From CAVQHY01 sp963712465 (GTDB lineage: Bacteria; Actinomycetota; Thermoleophilia; Gaiellales; Gaiellaceae): a stretch of DNA of 64,000 nucleotides. A model generated the notes under the pieces. It was not told the DNA's origin. It worked only from the letters and a program-made list of their open reading frames with translations, and searched no databases. Every line of letters begins with the position of its first letter. Within the stretch, counting starts at the first letter, position 1. Of the stretch, positions 8,719 through 16,535 are shown one piece after another. The translations under genes were made by a program, and so were the position numbers. Where the stretch lies: positions 62,001 through 126,000 of the forward strand of contig CAVQHY010000011.1 in the NCBI GenBank assembly GCA_963712465.1, read 5' to 3'.

Positions 8719-9054
8719 GTGCTGACGGCCGCCGCAGTCGCCCTCGTTCTCGCGGCCGTGCCGGCCCGAGTGCAGGTCGTCGCCGACGAGTTCATGTTCG
8801 CCCTCTCGCGCACCACGGTGAGGGCAGGGCCTGCCCTGGTCGAGCTGGCGAACTTCGGGGAGGACGCACACGACCTTCGCCTGCGACGCGCCGGCCCGGC
8901 ACGGACACGCACGTGGATCCTGCCCCGCGTGCTTCCCGGCGACCAGGACGTGCTCGAGGCGACTCTCCGACCGGGCACGTATCGCCTCTGGTGCTCCATC
9001 GCCGACCACCGCGCCCGCGGCATGAAGGCCACCCTCGTCGTGCGCCGGCGGTAG
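8719..9054 (+). CDS. Small exported cupredoxin-like protein
   Basis: About 111 residues from a GTG at 8719, 8 nt after the DUF1501 stop. A hydrophobic leader (residues 3-15) precedes a beta-rich domain. The four ligands of a type-1 copper site are present in the usual order: His51 (DAHDLRL), then Cys92, His97 and Met102 in C-x4-H-x4-M. This spacing matches plastocyanin-like electron carriers. It ends the coiled-coil/DUF1800/DUF1501 operon, which suggests that the operon product handles electrons or copper outside the membrane. The exact start is uncertain. Confidence 0.72.
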   Translation: MLTAAAVALVLAAVPARVQVVADEFMFALSRTTVRAGPALVELANFGEDAHDLRLRRAGPARTRTWILPRVLPGDQDVLEATLRPGTYRLWCSIADHRARGMKATLVVRRR

Positions 9055-9057
9055 CGC

Positions 9058-9828
9058 CTAGCGGCGGAAGATGAGCCCGGGGGACTCCTCGACGCCGCCG
9101 GGAGCCAGCGCGCGCGCCATGCTCAGGATCGCCCGGGCGACGTCGCTCTTCGGCTCGCCGAGGACCGCCGGAGCGGCGCGGTTGACCGAGACCGGCACCG
9201 CGCGGTCGCTCGGCACCTCGAAGCGGATCTTCCGATCGAACGCCTCCTCGACGTCGACCTGCTTCATGCCGACCCGCTGGTCGACGCGGTTGAGCACGAG
9301 CCGGATTCGCTCACCGGGGAAGGCGAGCAGCTCGAGGGTCTCGAGGCTGCGGCGGACGCTTCGCACTGTCGGCGCGTCGAGCGCGCAGAGAAGGAGGAGC
9401 TCGTCGGTGCGATCGAGAGCCGCGAGCAACGGCCCGTGAAAGAACGACGACGTGTCGATGATGATCACCTCGTAGACGTCGCGCACGAGCTCCAGCACCG
9501 CAGCGAGCCTCGCTTCGGTGACGACCTCGGCATCCTCCGGGCGAAGCGGCGCGGCGAGGATCATCACACCCGACGCATGGGCCGTCGTGCAGCCGGCGAG
9601 CTTCGCCTCGTCGAGCTCTCCCGGCTCCACGATCAGGTCGTAGATCGTCCGTTCGGGCTCAATGCCGAGCATCACCGCGGCGTCGCCGAACTGCAGGTCG
9701 AGATCGATCAGCAGCGTGCGCTTGCCAAGCGGCGCGGCGAACGCGGCCGCCAGGTTCGTCGCGACGACGCTCTTGCCGGTACCGCCCTTGGGCGAGAACG
9801 CGGTCAGAACGCGGCCGCGATCGCTCAC
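9058..9828 (-). CDS. TadZ/CpaE-like ParA-family ATPase
   Basis: A 256-residue P-loop ATPase of the MinD/ParA superfamily. A deviant Walker A (FSPKGGTGKSVVATNLA) opens the protein, followed by LLIDLDLQFGDAAVMLGI and EVIIIDTSSFFHG. This arrangement is typical of CpaE/TadZ proteins that localise Tad pilus machinery. The GTG at 9828 overlaps the stop of the TadE-like gene by 4 nt. An upstream extension is open but lies over the TadE-like gene in another frame. No other tad genes are in the window. Confidence 0.88.
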   Translation of the reverse strand: MSDRGRVLTAFSPKGGTGKSVVATNLAAAFAAPLGKRTLLIDLDLQFGDAAVMLGIEPERTIYDLIVEPGELDEAKLAGCTTAHASGVMILAAPLRPEDAEVVTEARLAAVLELVRDVYEVIIIDTSSFFHGPLLAALDRTDELLLLCALDAPTVRSVRRSLETLELLAFPGERIRLVLNRVDQRVGMKQVDVEEAFDRKIRFEVPSDRAVPVSVNRAAPAVLGEPKSDVARAILSMARALAPGGVEESPGLIFRR

Positions 9829-10238
9829 TGAACCCTTTCGGCTTCCCTCGATTCGAGGTATCCCGACTTCAGCGTGAAGCCGAAGAGCGTGATCTCGTAC
9901 GGATAGCGCACCACGACCTCGACCGGATCGCCCTGTACCCAGTCGGACGTGACGCCGACCTCGAGCCTCGCCTGGTCGAGCTCGGCTGCCGTCGTCCGCA
10001 CCTCGGCGATGGTCGCCCCGACCGGATCGCGGGCCGTTCGGCTGACGGCTGCGGTTTGCACGCCCGCCCGGACGGCGTCGCTGACCGAGCGGTAATGGTT
10101 GAAGGCCACCGTCGCCTGGACGAGCAGGAGGATGACGGCGGCGAATGCGGCGAGGGCGACGGCGGTCTCGAGGGCGGCAAAGCGCACGCGACCCCTGCGC
10201 CGGCGACGAGCTGAGTGGCGAACGGCAATCGTGGTCAC
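9825..10238 (-). CDS. TadE-like pilus assembly/pseudopilin protein
   Basis: 137 residues from a GTG at 10238 preceded by AGGAGGT at 8 nt. A basic N-terminus leads into RFAALETAVALAAFAAVILLL, one membrane helix with the glutamate position found in TadE/pseudopilin-like proteins, followed by a beta-rich extracellular domain (EVVVRYPYEITLFG). The longer frame to 10385 lacks a ribosome site. Translational coupling (GTGA) to the TadZ-like ATPase supports a Tad-type role. Confidence 0.78.
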   Translation of the reverse strand: MTTIAVRHSARRRRRGRVRFAALETAVALAAFAAVILLLVQATVAFNHYRSVSDAVRAGVQTAAVSRTARDPVGATIAEVRTTAAELDQARLEVGVTSDWVQGDPVEVVVRYPYEITLFGFTLKSGYLESREAERVQ

Positions 10239-10445
10239 GAGCACAGACCTCCTGGCTCTCGGCGTGACCGCAGACGCCGGTTCGATTCTTCGGATCTCTG
10301 CGCCTACCATCGCCCCTGAGAGGGTCGCCGTCCATCCCTCTCGCGCGTGAACCGACGAACTTCCCTGGAACGAGGGATGCCACATACCGCATCCTCGGGC
10401 CGGCCTCTGGGGACGAGGAGACGGGCCGCGAATCCCGGCCGGACG

Positions 10446-10529
10446 CTAGGCCTTCGAAGCGGCGATGCGCCGCAGCAGGCCCGCCTCGGGGAAGTTGCGA
10501 AGCTTCGCCTTGAGCTGTTCCGCAGTCAT
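10446..10529 (-). CDS. Possible 27-residue small protein
   Basis: A short amphipathic reading frame beginning MTAEQLKAKLRNFPEAG and ending RRIAASKA, with a weak AGG-type ribosome site upstream. It sits alone between the TadE-like gene and the palindromic repeat cluster. Composition is protein-like, but no family is recognised. Confidence 0.35.
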   Translation of the reverse strand: MTAEQLKAKLRNFPEAGLLRRIAASKA

Positions 10530-10624
10530 GGGGTGCCGCCTTTCGTGCCGCAGGGACGTGCCGTTCGAGACGTCTCGGCGCGACGAGCCTGACGCTCGAT
10601 CCCTCGAACAGGCGCCCGACTGGA

Positions 10625-10693
10625 CATGCCCCGGGGACAGGCCCCGAGAGATGTCCCGCGGACACATGTCCCGGGGACAGTCCCCGGGACATG
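10625..10693. repeat. Cluster of palindromic intergenic repeats (copy 2)
   Basis: Two or three degenerate tandem copies of the element seen at 3004-3038. The last, 10665-10693, is a perfect inverted repeat: 13-nt arms CATGTCCCGGGGA and complement around CAG. The first (10625-10653) is imperfect. The cluster begins 12 nt after the stop of the VOC gene. Confidence 0.75.
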
Positions 10694-10704
10694 GTCGTAG
10701 GGGA

Positions 10705-11091
10705 CTAGACGGCGCCTTCGATCGCGTGGAGCGTCCACGCGGGCCCGAGGCGGACGAGGTGCCCGTCCGGGTCGGCGATGTCGTACACGTCCTTGCCGAA
10801 GCGCGTCCGGACCTGCTTGCCGGCGATCCCGCGGGTGCGGAGCTCCTCGATCTCGCGGACGAGATCGTCCGCGGCAAGCTCGAGCCGGACGCTACCGCCG
10901 ATCTCCCGACCGCGGTCGGGATCCCAGGTGAGAACGAGGTACGTTCGCTGCTCGAGAACGAAGAACGCGCTGTGGGCGTTCTCGCCCTCGTCGTAGGCCG
11001 CCTGCGGCCCGTAGCCGAGCAGGCGCGTGTACCAGTCGACCGCGCGATCGAGGTCGGTGACGTACAGGTGGACGGCGGTGACGAGGCCCAC
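10705..11091 (-). CDS. VOC superfamily (glyoxalase/bleomycin resistance-like) protein
   Basis: A 128-residue single-domain VOC protein: AVHLYVTDLDRAVDWYTRLLG at the N-terminus, AFFVLEQRTYLVLTW mid-protein, then VYDIADPDGHLVRLGPAW, in two beta-alpha-beta-beta-beta units. VOC proteins bind a metal and act as lyases, dioxygenases or drug-binding proteins; the substrate is not predictable. GTG start, 12 nt after a 34-residue basic gene on the same strand, so probably an operon. Confidence 0.88.
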   Translation of the reverse strand: MGLVTAVHLYVTDLDRAVDWYTRLLGYGPQAAYDEGENAHSAFFVLEQRTYLVLTWDPDRGREIGGSVRLELAADDLVREIEELRTRGIAGKQVRTRFGKDVYDIADPDGHLVRLGPAWTLHAIEGAV

Positions 11092-11103
11092 GGAAGCGGC
11101 CTC

Positions 11104-11208
11104 TCAGGACGACGACTTCTTCGCCGCGGCGGAGCGCTTCTCGCGCTCCTTCTTCTTGCGCTGACGGTCACTTTTCCAGCGCACCTTCGGCCTCGATCCG
11201 CGCCCCAT
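11104..11208 (-). CDS. Small, highly basic protein
   Basis: 34 residues starting MGRGSRPKVRWKSDRQRKKK, with nearly half lysine or arginine. It precedes the VOC gene by 12 nt. The composition suggests nucleic-acid or ribosome binding, but that is inference. The ATG is clear; the SD is weak. Confidence 0.5.
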   Translation of the reverse strand: MGRGSRPKVRWKSDRQRKKKEREKRSAAAKKSSS

Positions 11209-11414
11209 GAGGCGGTCACTCTACCGGGCGCGCAATCCGTACGCCCGCCCGCGCCGAATCTCCGGGCACGAGGGGACGGTCTCTCGGATCCTCGCCGGTC
11301 GGGAGCCGCCGTCCCCTCTGTCTGGATCCCGCCACCCACCACCCACCCGACCACGGAAGGCCGGCCCGGCCGACTGAGTGCGACCCCACGGGTCGATCAT
11401 CTACGCTCCGCCGG

Positions 11415-12650
11415 GTGTCACCGCTCGAGCCCGCACGAACCATCGGCGAGCTGAGAGAGCTGCGGGAGCTCACCGGGAACGCCGACGGCGCCCAGCGCCT
11501 GGCGTGGACCGACACGTGGGCACGCGCGCGCTCGTGGATGCGGGAAAAGCTCTCGGAGCTTCCGGTCGACGTCGAGATCGACGAGGCCGGAAATCAGTGG
11601 GCGACGCTCCGCGGCGCAAGTGAGCGTGCCGTTTTGATCGGCGGACATATCGACTCGGTGCCAAACGGCGGCTGGCTCGACGGCTGCCTGAACCTCGTCG
11701 CCGGACTCGAGGTCCTGCGACGGGTCGCCCAGGATGGACGTCCTCCCGTGACCGTCCGGCTGGTCGACTGGGCCGACGAGGAGGGCGCGCGGTTCGGACG
11801 GAGCCTCTTCGGCTCGAGCGCCGCATCCGGGACGATGAAGCCCGATGAGCTCCGTCACCTCGAGGATCGCGACGGTGTGGCGCTCCCGGAGGCTCTGGCC
11901 GCCTGTGGAGTCGACCTCGATCACGTGCTCGAAGCGCGGCGCCAACTGTCCACCGCCGCCGCGTACCTCGAGCTGCACATAGAGCAGGGCCCCGTGCTCG
12001 AGCTGCTCGAGCTCCCACTCGGCGTGGTGCTGGGAACGGTCGGGGTCGAGCGTCACGCGATTCGCTTCACGGGGCAGTCAGCCCATGCGGGCTCGACGCC
12101 CATGAACGCGCGCCGGGATGCGTTCTCGGCCGCCGCCAGGCTGGCCCTCGATGTCCGCGAGATCGCGAAGCGCCACGACGGCGTCGCAACGGTCGGCAGC
12201 TGCGTGACGAGGCCCGGGATCGTCACGGCCGTCGTCGGCTCGTGCGAGATCCTGCTCGACCAGAGGCACCTCGAAGCCGAGACGCTCGCGCGCATGCTCG
12301 AGGAGGCGAAGGCGGCCGGTGATCGGTGTGCGATGGAGGAGGGAGCGTCGATCGAGTGGGAGCGCATCTGGCACATCCATCCGATCCCCTTCGACGCCAA
12401 GCTGATCGATCTCGCCGACGAGGCGATCACGGAGGTGTCCGGAACCTCGCACCGCCTACCGAGCGGCCCGCTTCACGACGCCGCGGAGGTCGCGCGCGCG
12501 GGCGTTCCCACCGTGATGCTGTTCGTCCAGAGCCTGAACGGCCTCAGCCACGCGAAGGAGGAGGACACCCTCCCGGAGCACCTCGAGCTGTCTGTGCGAG
12601 CGCTCGACCGTCTGACGATGAAGACGATCGCGCTGGTGGCCGGCGCCTAG
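11415..12650 (+). CDS. M20 family amidase, hydantoinase/carbamoylase type
   Basis: 411 residues, GTG start. Di-metal motifs of the N-carbamoyl-L-amino acid hydrolase/allantoate amidohydrolase subfamily are present: IGGHIDSVPNGGWLDG, DWADEEGARFGRSLFGS, ELHIEQGPVLE, the dimerisation-domain GQSAHAGSTPMNARRDA, and the C-terminal GPLHDAAEVARAGVPTVMLF and SHAKEEDTLPEH. The usual glycine after DG is changed (DGCLNLVAG). It probably hydrolyses N-carbamoyl or ureido compounds. Its last 107 bases lie over the 3' end of the opposite-strand glycosyltransferase. Confidence 0.9.
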   Translation: MSPLEPARTIGELRELRELTGNADGAQRLAWTDTWARARSWMREKLSELPVDVEIDEAGNQWATLRGASERAVLIGGHIDSVPNGGWLDGCLNLVAGLEVLRRVAQDGRPPVTVRLVDWADEEGARFGRSLFGSSAASGTMKPDELRHLEDRDGVALPEALAACGVDLDHVLEARRQLSTAAAYLELHIEQGPVLELLELPLGVVLGTVGVERHAIRFTGQSAHAGSTPMNARRDAFSAAARLALDVREIAKRHDGVATVGSCVTRPGIVTAVVGSCEILLDQRHLEAETLARMLEEAKAAGDRCAMEEGASIEWERIWHIHPIPFDAKLIDLADEAITEVSGTSHRLPSGPLHDAAEVARAGVPTVMLFVQSLNGLSHAKEEDTLPEHLELSVRALDRLTMKTIALVAGA

Positions 12651-13533
12651 CGAGCGCCAGCCGCCCGTATGCACATCCCTCGCCGAGGCACCAGGCTGCG
12701 TGGCCGACTACCGCCACCGGCAGCGTCCGGACGAGCTCGAGACCGGTTCCGGCGCGCGCCCCGTCACGGATGCCACGGGCGACGGCGACGGCGCAGGCGA
12801 GCGGAGTCGCGGCGAGCCGAGCATTCACACGACCGCGCGACCAGCCCTCGAAGCCGACGCGAGCCCACGCGAACTCGTTCCCCCGCCCGTAACGCTGACG
12901 GACGAAGCCGACGAGGTCTTCTCGGTGGACGTGCTCGACGACCGCGCGCGGCTCGAACCAGGGCGCATGGCCGATCCGTGCGGCACGCCAGCTGAGCAGC
13001 GCATCGCCGACGAAGAGGTCGCCGTCGAACGGCCCGACCGCCTCCCAAACCGCACGACTGTAGGCCGCATTCGCCGTCGGAGCAATCCAGCGAGGACCCG
13101 GAGGGAGCCCCGGCAGGAGCGAGGCAAACTTGCAGAGGTGAACGCCGTGACTGACGAGCGGCTGACGACCCCACATTGCCATGCTGCCGACGACGACCTC
13201 GTGCCCCGCGCCACGGGCGGCCACCAGCCGGGCGAGCCAGCCGGGCCGAGGACGGCAGTCCGGGTCTGTGAAGACGAGGAGCTCGCCCCGGGCGCGCTCT
13301 ACGCCCAGGTTCCGCGCGGCGTGCGGCAGCAGCCTCGTCGAGGACTCGACGTACGCGGCCTCGGGAAGGGTGGCGGCGACAATGCCCGGCGTCAGGTCAC
13401 CCGGCGAGCTGTTGACGACGATCACCTCGGCGTCCGCGAGCGTCTGAGCGCGAAGAGCCTCGAGACACCCGCGGACTACGGAGTCGGACCGATACGCGGG
13501 GACGACGACCGAGACCGCGGGTGCGGACCTCAT
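12544..13533 (-). CDS. GT2 family glycosyltransferase (A)
   Basis: 329 residues of GT-A fold: VSVVVPAYRSDSVVRGCLEAL, LLPHAARNLGVERARGELLVF, then the metal-binding FTDPDCRPRPGW (D-x-D). A C-terminal region with hydrophobic helices follows. I chose the ATG at 13533 because it overlaps the stop of the upstream glycosyltransferase (ATGA). The last ~40 residues (low-complexity Arg/Ser/Pro) run antisense through the 3' end of the M20 gene, an unusual 107-bp convergent overlap. Acceptor unknown. Confidence 0.85.
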   Translation of the reverse strand: MRSAPAVSVVVPAYRSDSVVRGCLEALRAQTLADAEVIVVNSSPGDLTPGIVAATLPEAAYVESSTRLLPHAARNLGVERARGELLVFTDPDCRPRPGWLARLVAARGAGHEVVVGSMAMWGRQPLVSHGVHLCKFASLLPGLPPGPRWIAPTANAAYSRAVWEAVGPFDGDLFVGDALLSWRAARIGHAPWFEPRAVVEHVHREDLVGFVRQRYGRGNEFAWARVGFEGWSRGRVNARLAATPLACAVAVARGIRDGARAGTGLELVRTLPVAVVGHAAWCLGEGCAYGRLALARRRPPARSSSSSDGRALAQTARGAPGGCPPPSRG

Positions 13534-14471
13534 CCGGCCCGGGTCGCCTCGAGCTCCCATCGGGTGAAGTCGGCGTCCGCTTCGTCACCTGTGCGTTCGA
13601 GGTAGCCGCGCGCCTCGCCGACGGCCGACCAGGCTCCGACAGCGAGGACGACCGGAAGCGCGGACGCTGCGACCGGCACGAGCGAGGGCCGGCCACGCAG
13701 GCTGTACGCGAGCCGCCCCAGCTTGAGCAGAGGCACGGCGAAGGGGACGGTTGCCGCATACCCGAACCGCCTGGCTGCGCCCCACTCCCCGTGACGAGCT
13801 CGGTTGATCGCCATCAGCCTGCAATATGCGTAGCTCGCGCGACCCAGGTCGGCGACGGCGTTGAAGTTCTCATGGTAGACGAGCGCCCTCGGCTCGATGG
13901 CCAGCTCGTGGCCCTGCCGACGGAGCGTGTCCTGCAGGTTGAAGTCGACGATGAGCAGACGGTCGAGCTCGTCCCCGAGAGACAGGAGGAGATCGCGTCG
14001 GTACGACACGTTGTTGCCGGGAAGAAGTCGAGCGGGCCCCCCGCGGGCCGGGTGTGTCCAGAGACCGTAGTCGGACATCTGGCATGCACGGGCGACATAG
14101 GACTCGGGGTTGGCGTTCGCGAACGCGTAGCCGACCGCCGCCCACGGCCGGCGGTGGGCGTCGAGGAGCGCCTCCGCCCAGCCGGGTGACGGATAGCAGT
14201 GGTCCTCGAGAAACGCGACGAGACCCGTCTGCGCTCGGCGAACCGCCTCCGCGCGGGCCAGCGACAGGCTCGTGCAGCCGGGCAGTGCGATGACGGTCGT
14301 GGGGACTTCCGCCGGGACGCGTAGCGGCGATGCTCCCTCCGCGGCACAGTCGACGACCACGAGCTCGATCGAGCCGGCCGCTGTCTGGATTCTGACCGCG
14401 TCTATGACACGCTGGGCGCGGCGCCTCTGCGCGCCGACGACGACCGCGGCGGACAGCGTCGGCGCACTCAC
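13530..14471 (-). CDS. GT2 family glycosyltransferase (B)
   Basis: 313 residues, GTG start 11 nt after the P450 stop. GT2 features: SAAVVVGAQRRRAQRVIDAV, TSLSLARAEAVRRAQTGLVAF followed by LEDHCYPSPGW in place of the canonical D-x-D segment, then GNNVSYRRDLLLSLG. C-terminal hydrophobic helices (about residues 255-290) suggest membrane association. It is coupled to glycosyltransferase A. Together with P450 and the metallo-hydrolase-like protein it forms a four-gene minus-strand unit. Confidence 0.83.
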   Translation of the reverse strand: MSAPTLSAAVVVGAQRRRAQRVIDAVRIQTAAGSIELVVVDCAAEGASPLRVPAEVPTTVIALPGCTSLSLARAEAVRRAQTGLVAFLEDHCYPSPGWAEALLDAHRRPWAAVGYAFANANPESYVARACQMSDYGLWTHPARGGPARLLPGNNVSYRRDLLLSLGDELDRLLIVDFNLQDTLRRQGHELAIEPRALVYHENFNAVADLGRASYAYCRLMAINRARHGEWGAARRFGYAATVPFAVPLLKLGRLAYSLRGRPSLVPVAASALPVVLAVGAWSAVGEARGYLERTGDEADADFTRWELEATRAG

Positions 14472-14482
14472 GGCGAGTGAGT

Positions 14483-15784
14483 CTAGCCCGGCGCCGCGGC
14501 GCCGGCAGGCCGCAGTCGGGCCGATGCCGAGGCGGCGCGCCCCGAGCCGGCGCCTAGCTCGAGGTGAAATTGCCGAAGCACGCGCGCGACGAGCAGCACC
14601 GACTCCGCCACGGCGATCGTCCGGCCGAGACAGACGCGCGTTCCGCCCCCAAATGGGAAGTAGGCGAACGCGGGCCAGGGCCCCGACTCGTCGGCGGCGA
14701 AGCGAGCGGGCTCGAAACGCTCGGGGTCTTCAAACCAGCGGGGGTCGCGCTGGACGACGTACGGGGACAGCAGCAGCAACCGCCCGGCAGGTACCCGGAG
14801 ACCACTCGGCAGGCTGTCCGAGGCTCGTGGCCGCCGCACGAACATGGGTGTCGGGGGGTGCAGTCGCAGCGCCTCCGACACGCAACCCCGGCAGAGCGGG
14901 AGCCGGTCGAGATCGGCCACCACTGCCGCGCGCCCGCCGAGAACGCCGGCGAGCTCGGCGCGCAGCCGCTGCTCGATAGCAGGGTTGGAGGCGAGCTCGA
15001 CGAGCGTCGAGGTGACGGCACGGCCGATGGTGACGTAGCCCGTCACCGCCAGTCCGAGGAGCTCCTCACGCGCTTGCCGGTCGTCGAGGGGCGGGCGCCC
15101 GCGCACGAGCAGCGTGATCAGATCGTCACGTGGCGCTGTCCGCCGGGAGGCGACAAGGCGCGCGATCTCCGCGTCGAGGCGACCGAGCGCCCGTCGCCGC
15201 GCAGGCGCGAGAGCTACGGGCACCCCACCCGGTAGCCAGACGAGACTCGTCAACGCGTGCTCGAGCGAACGCCGACGGGCGGCGACGCCCCGCGCGAGCC
15301 GGGCCACCTCGTCCGGCGACTCGGCGCCGAACACCCCGGCCAGCATCGCGCGCTCGGCCATCCGCTCGACGCTGGCCGCGAGATCGATATCGCCGCCGGA
15401 GGCAAGGCGCTCGAACTCCGCCTCCGCCGCGCCGAGGGCCCGATCCACAATCGGCGCCACCGGGCCGCGGTGGAGCAGCTCCCGCGCCGACGAGCGCCGC
15501 TCTCGCGCGTTCGCGGTCCGCGCGGTGAAGACGCCGTCTCCCGCGATCCGCCGAGCCCGCCGAGTCATCAGCCGGGGCGCCTTCTCGTAGTTGATCGCGT
15601 TCGTGGCGATCACGTGACGAATGTCTGCGGGCTCGCGGAGGAGCAGCGCGCGGCGGCCGAGTCGAACCTCGACGGCATCGCCGGGCCGCCGGGCGGCGTT
15701 CGCGAGCGCCCCCTCCAGATCGCGGCGGAAAGAGAAGAGATCGGCGAGTGGGTTCCAGAGGATGGTTCGATTCTCTCCGACCAC
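14483..15784 (-). CDS. Cytochrome P450
   Basis: 433 residues. Heme-binding FGGGTRVCLGR (Cys385), the K-helix ExxR in SEALRLHPPTPMFVRR, and the PERFEPARF meander are all present; no signal peptide. The I-helix segment that normally reads A-G-x-[DE]-T-T is TGYVTI (residues 248-253), so the acidic residue of the oxygen-activation pair is valine and the second Thr is Ile. Such changes occur in P450s with unusual chemistry. The gene lies between a metallo-hydrolase-like gene and two glycosyltransferases. No ferredoxin is adjacent. Confidence 0.9.
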   Translation of the reverse strand: MVGENRTILWNPLADLFSFRRDLEGALANAARRPGDAVEVRLGRRALLLREPADIRHVIATNAINYEKAPRLMTRRARRIAGDGVFTARTANARERRSSARELLHRGPVAPIVDRALGAAEAEFERLASGGDIDLAASVERMAERAMLAGVFGAESPDEVARLARGVAARRRSLEHALTSLVWLPGGVPVALAPARRRALGRLDAEIARLVASRRTAPRDDLITLLVRGRPPLDDRQAREELLGLAVTGYVTIGRAVTSTLVELASNPAIEQRLRAELAGVLGGRAAVVADLDRLPLCRGCVSEALRLHPPTPMFVRRPRASDSLPSGLRVPAGRLLLLSPYVVQRDPRWFEDPERFEPARFAADESGPWPAFAYFPFGGGTRVCLGRTIAVAESVLLVARVLRQFHLELGAGSGRAASASARLRPAGAAAPG

Positions 15785-15838
15785 GGTCTTGCTACTGGCC
15801 TGCCCTCGTCCCTAGGACGAGGAGGCCGACGTCGGATC

Positions 15839-16489
15839 TCATCGCGTCATCACCATCCTCAGGTAGGAGACGAGCCACCCGGGGGCCCGCCGGCGAGACG
15901 TGTCGAGCGCTTCTCTCAGCACCAGCGGGGTGTGGTGACCGTGAACTCCCGCCCCGTGGCCACAGAGGATGTGGAGCGGCTCGAGCTCGCGTAGGCGCTT
16001 CGGGGGTGTCAGCCGAAGCACCGGGCTCGTAGCCAGGCGCTCCCCTTGCGCGAGATAGTGGGGCGCCGTGCCCAGGACGTCGGCGCACACCAGCGCCCGC
16101 CGATCTGGCCACCAGAGCGCGGCCTCCCGCCAGAGGCGGTGGTCGTACAGAGTGATGATCCGGAACGGCATGTCGTCCGCGACCTCGAACGGCACCCGAT
16201 GGTGTGGGACGCCGAAGCGGCTCGCGAACGCCGCGCAGTCACGATTGTGGCGATTGAGGAGCTGGAGCACGCCGGCCGGCTCGCCGAGCGCGAGGATGCG
16301 GTCGACGACTCCGTCGCCGTCGACGGGATCGACGATCCAGACACCGGTTTTGCCCGCGAGGGCATGGCTCGCCCGCTCCATCCAGGATGGCTCGGGATGG
16401 ATCCAGCCAAAACCGAGCTCGCTTTCATCGCAGAAGCGGACCTCCACGCGACCGTTTCTACCCGTACGTATCTCACCCGCGCGGCGCAT
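15839..16489 (-). CDS. Metallo-beta-lactamase-fold-like hydrolase (degenerate motif)
   Basis: 216 residues reading like a divergent MBL-fold protein: GVWIVDPVDGDGVVDRILAL, LLNRHNRDCAAFASRFGVPHH where HxHxDH is expected, ALWWPDRRALVCADVLG and ILCGHGAGVHGHH. The canonical first metal motif is incomplete, so activity is uncertain. It is the first gene of the minus-strand cluster, 54 nt before the P450, and diverges from the multicopper oxidase; the oxidase -35 box overlaps its start codon. Confidence 0.7.
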   Translation of the reverse strand: MRRAGEIRTGRNGRVEVRFCDESELGFGWIHPEPSWMERASHALAGKTGVWIVDPVDGDGVVDRILALGEPAGVLQLLNRHNRDCAAFASRFGVPHHRVPFEVADDMPFRIITLYDHRLWREAALWWPDRRALVCADVLGTAPHYLAQGERLATSPVLRLTPPKRLRELEPLHILCGHGAGVHGHHTPLVLREALDTSRRRAPGWLVSYLRMVMTR

Positions 16490-16535
16490 TGACCACCGCG
16501 CCCGGCAAAAGTTAGAATTTAGATGTGTCTAATTT
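16489..16535 (+). promoter_or_regulatory. Promoter and palindromic operator of the MCO-ZIP operon
   Basis: A near-consensus sigma-70 promoter: TTGACC (16489-16494), 18-nt spacer, TAGAAT (16513-16518). This places the start of transcription near 16525, the A/G of the GTG start codon, so the mRNA is probably leaderless. Overlapping it is an imperfect 20-bp dyad, AATTTAGA-TGTG-TCTAATTT (16516-16535), positioned like a repressor operator. A metal-responsive repressor is plausible but not demonstrated. Confidence 0.6.

Noticed and set aside
9829..10692. N-terminal extension of the TadZ-like ATPase
   Set aside because: Runs out of frame through the TadE-like gene and the palindromic repeats; the ATPase domain begins right at the coupled GTG at 9828.
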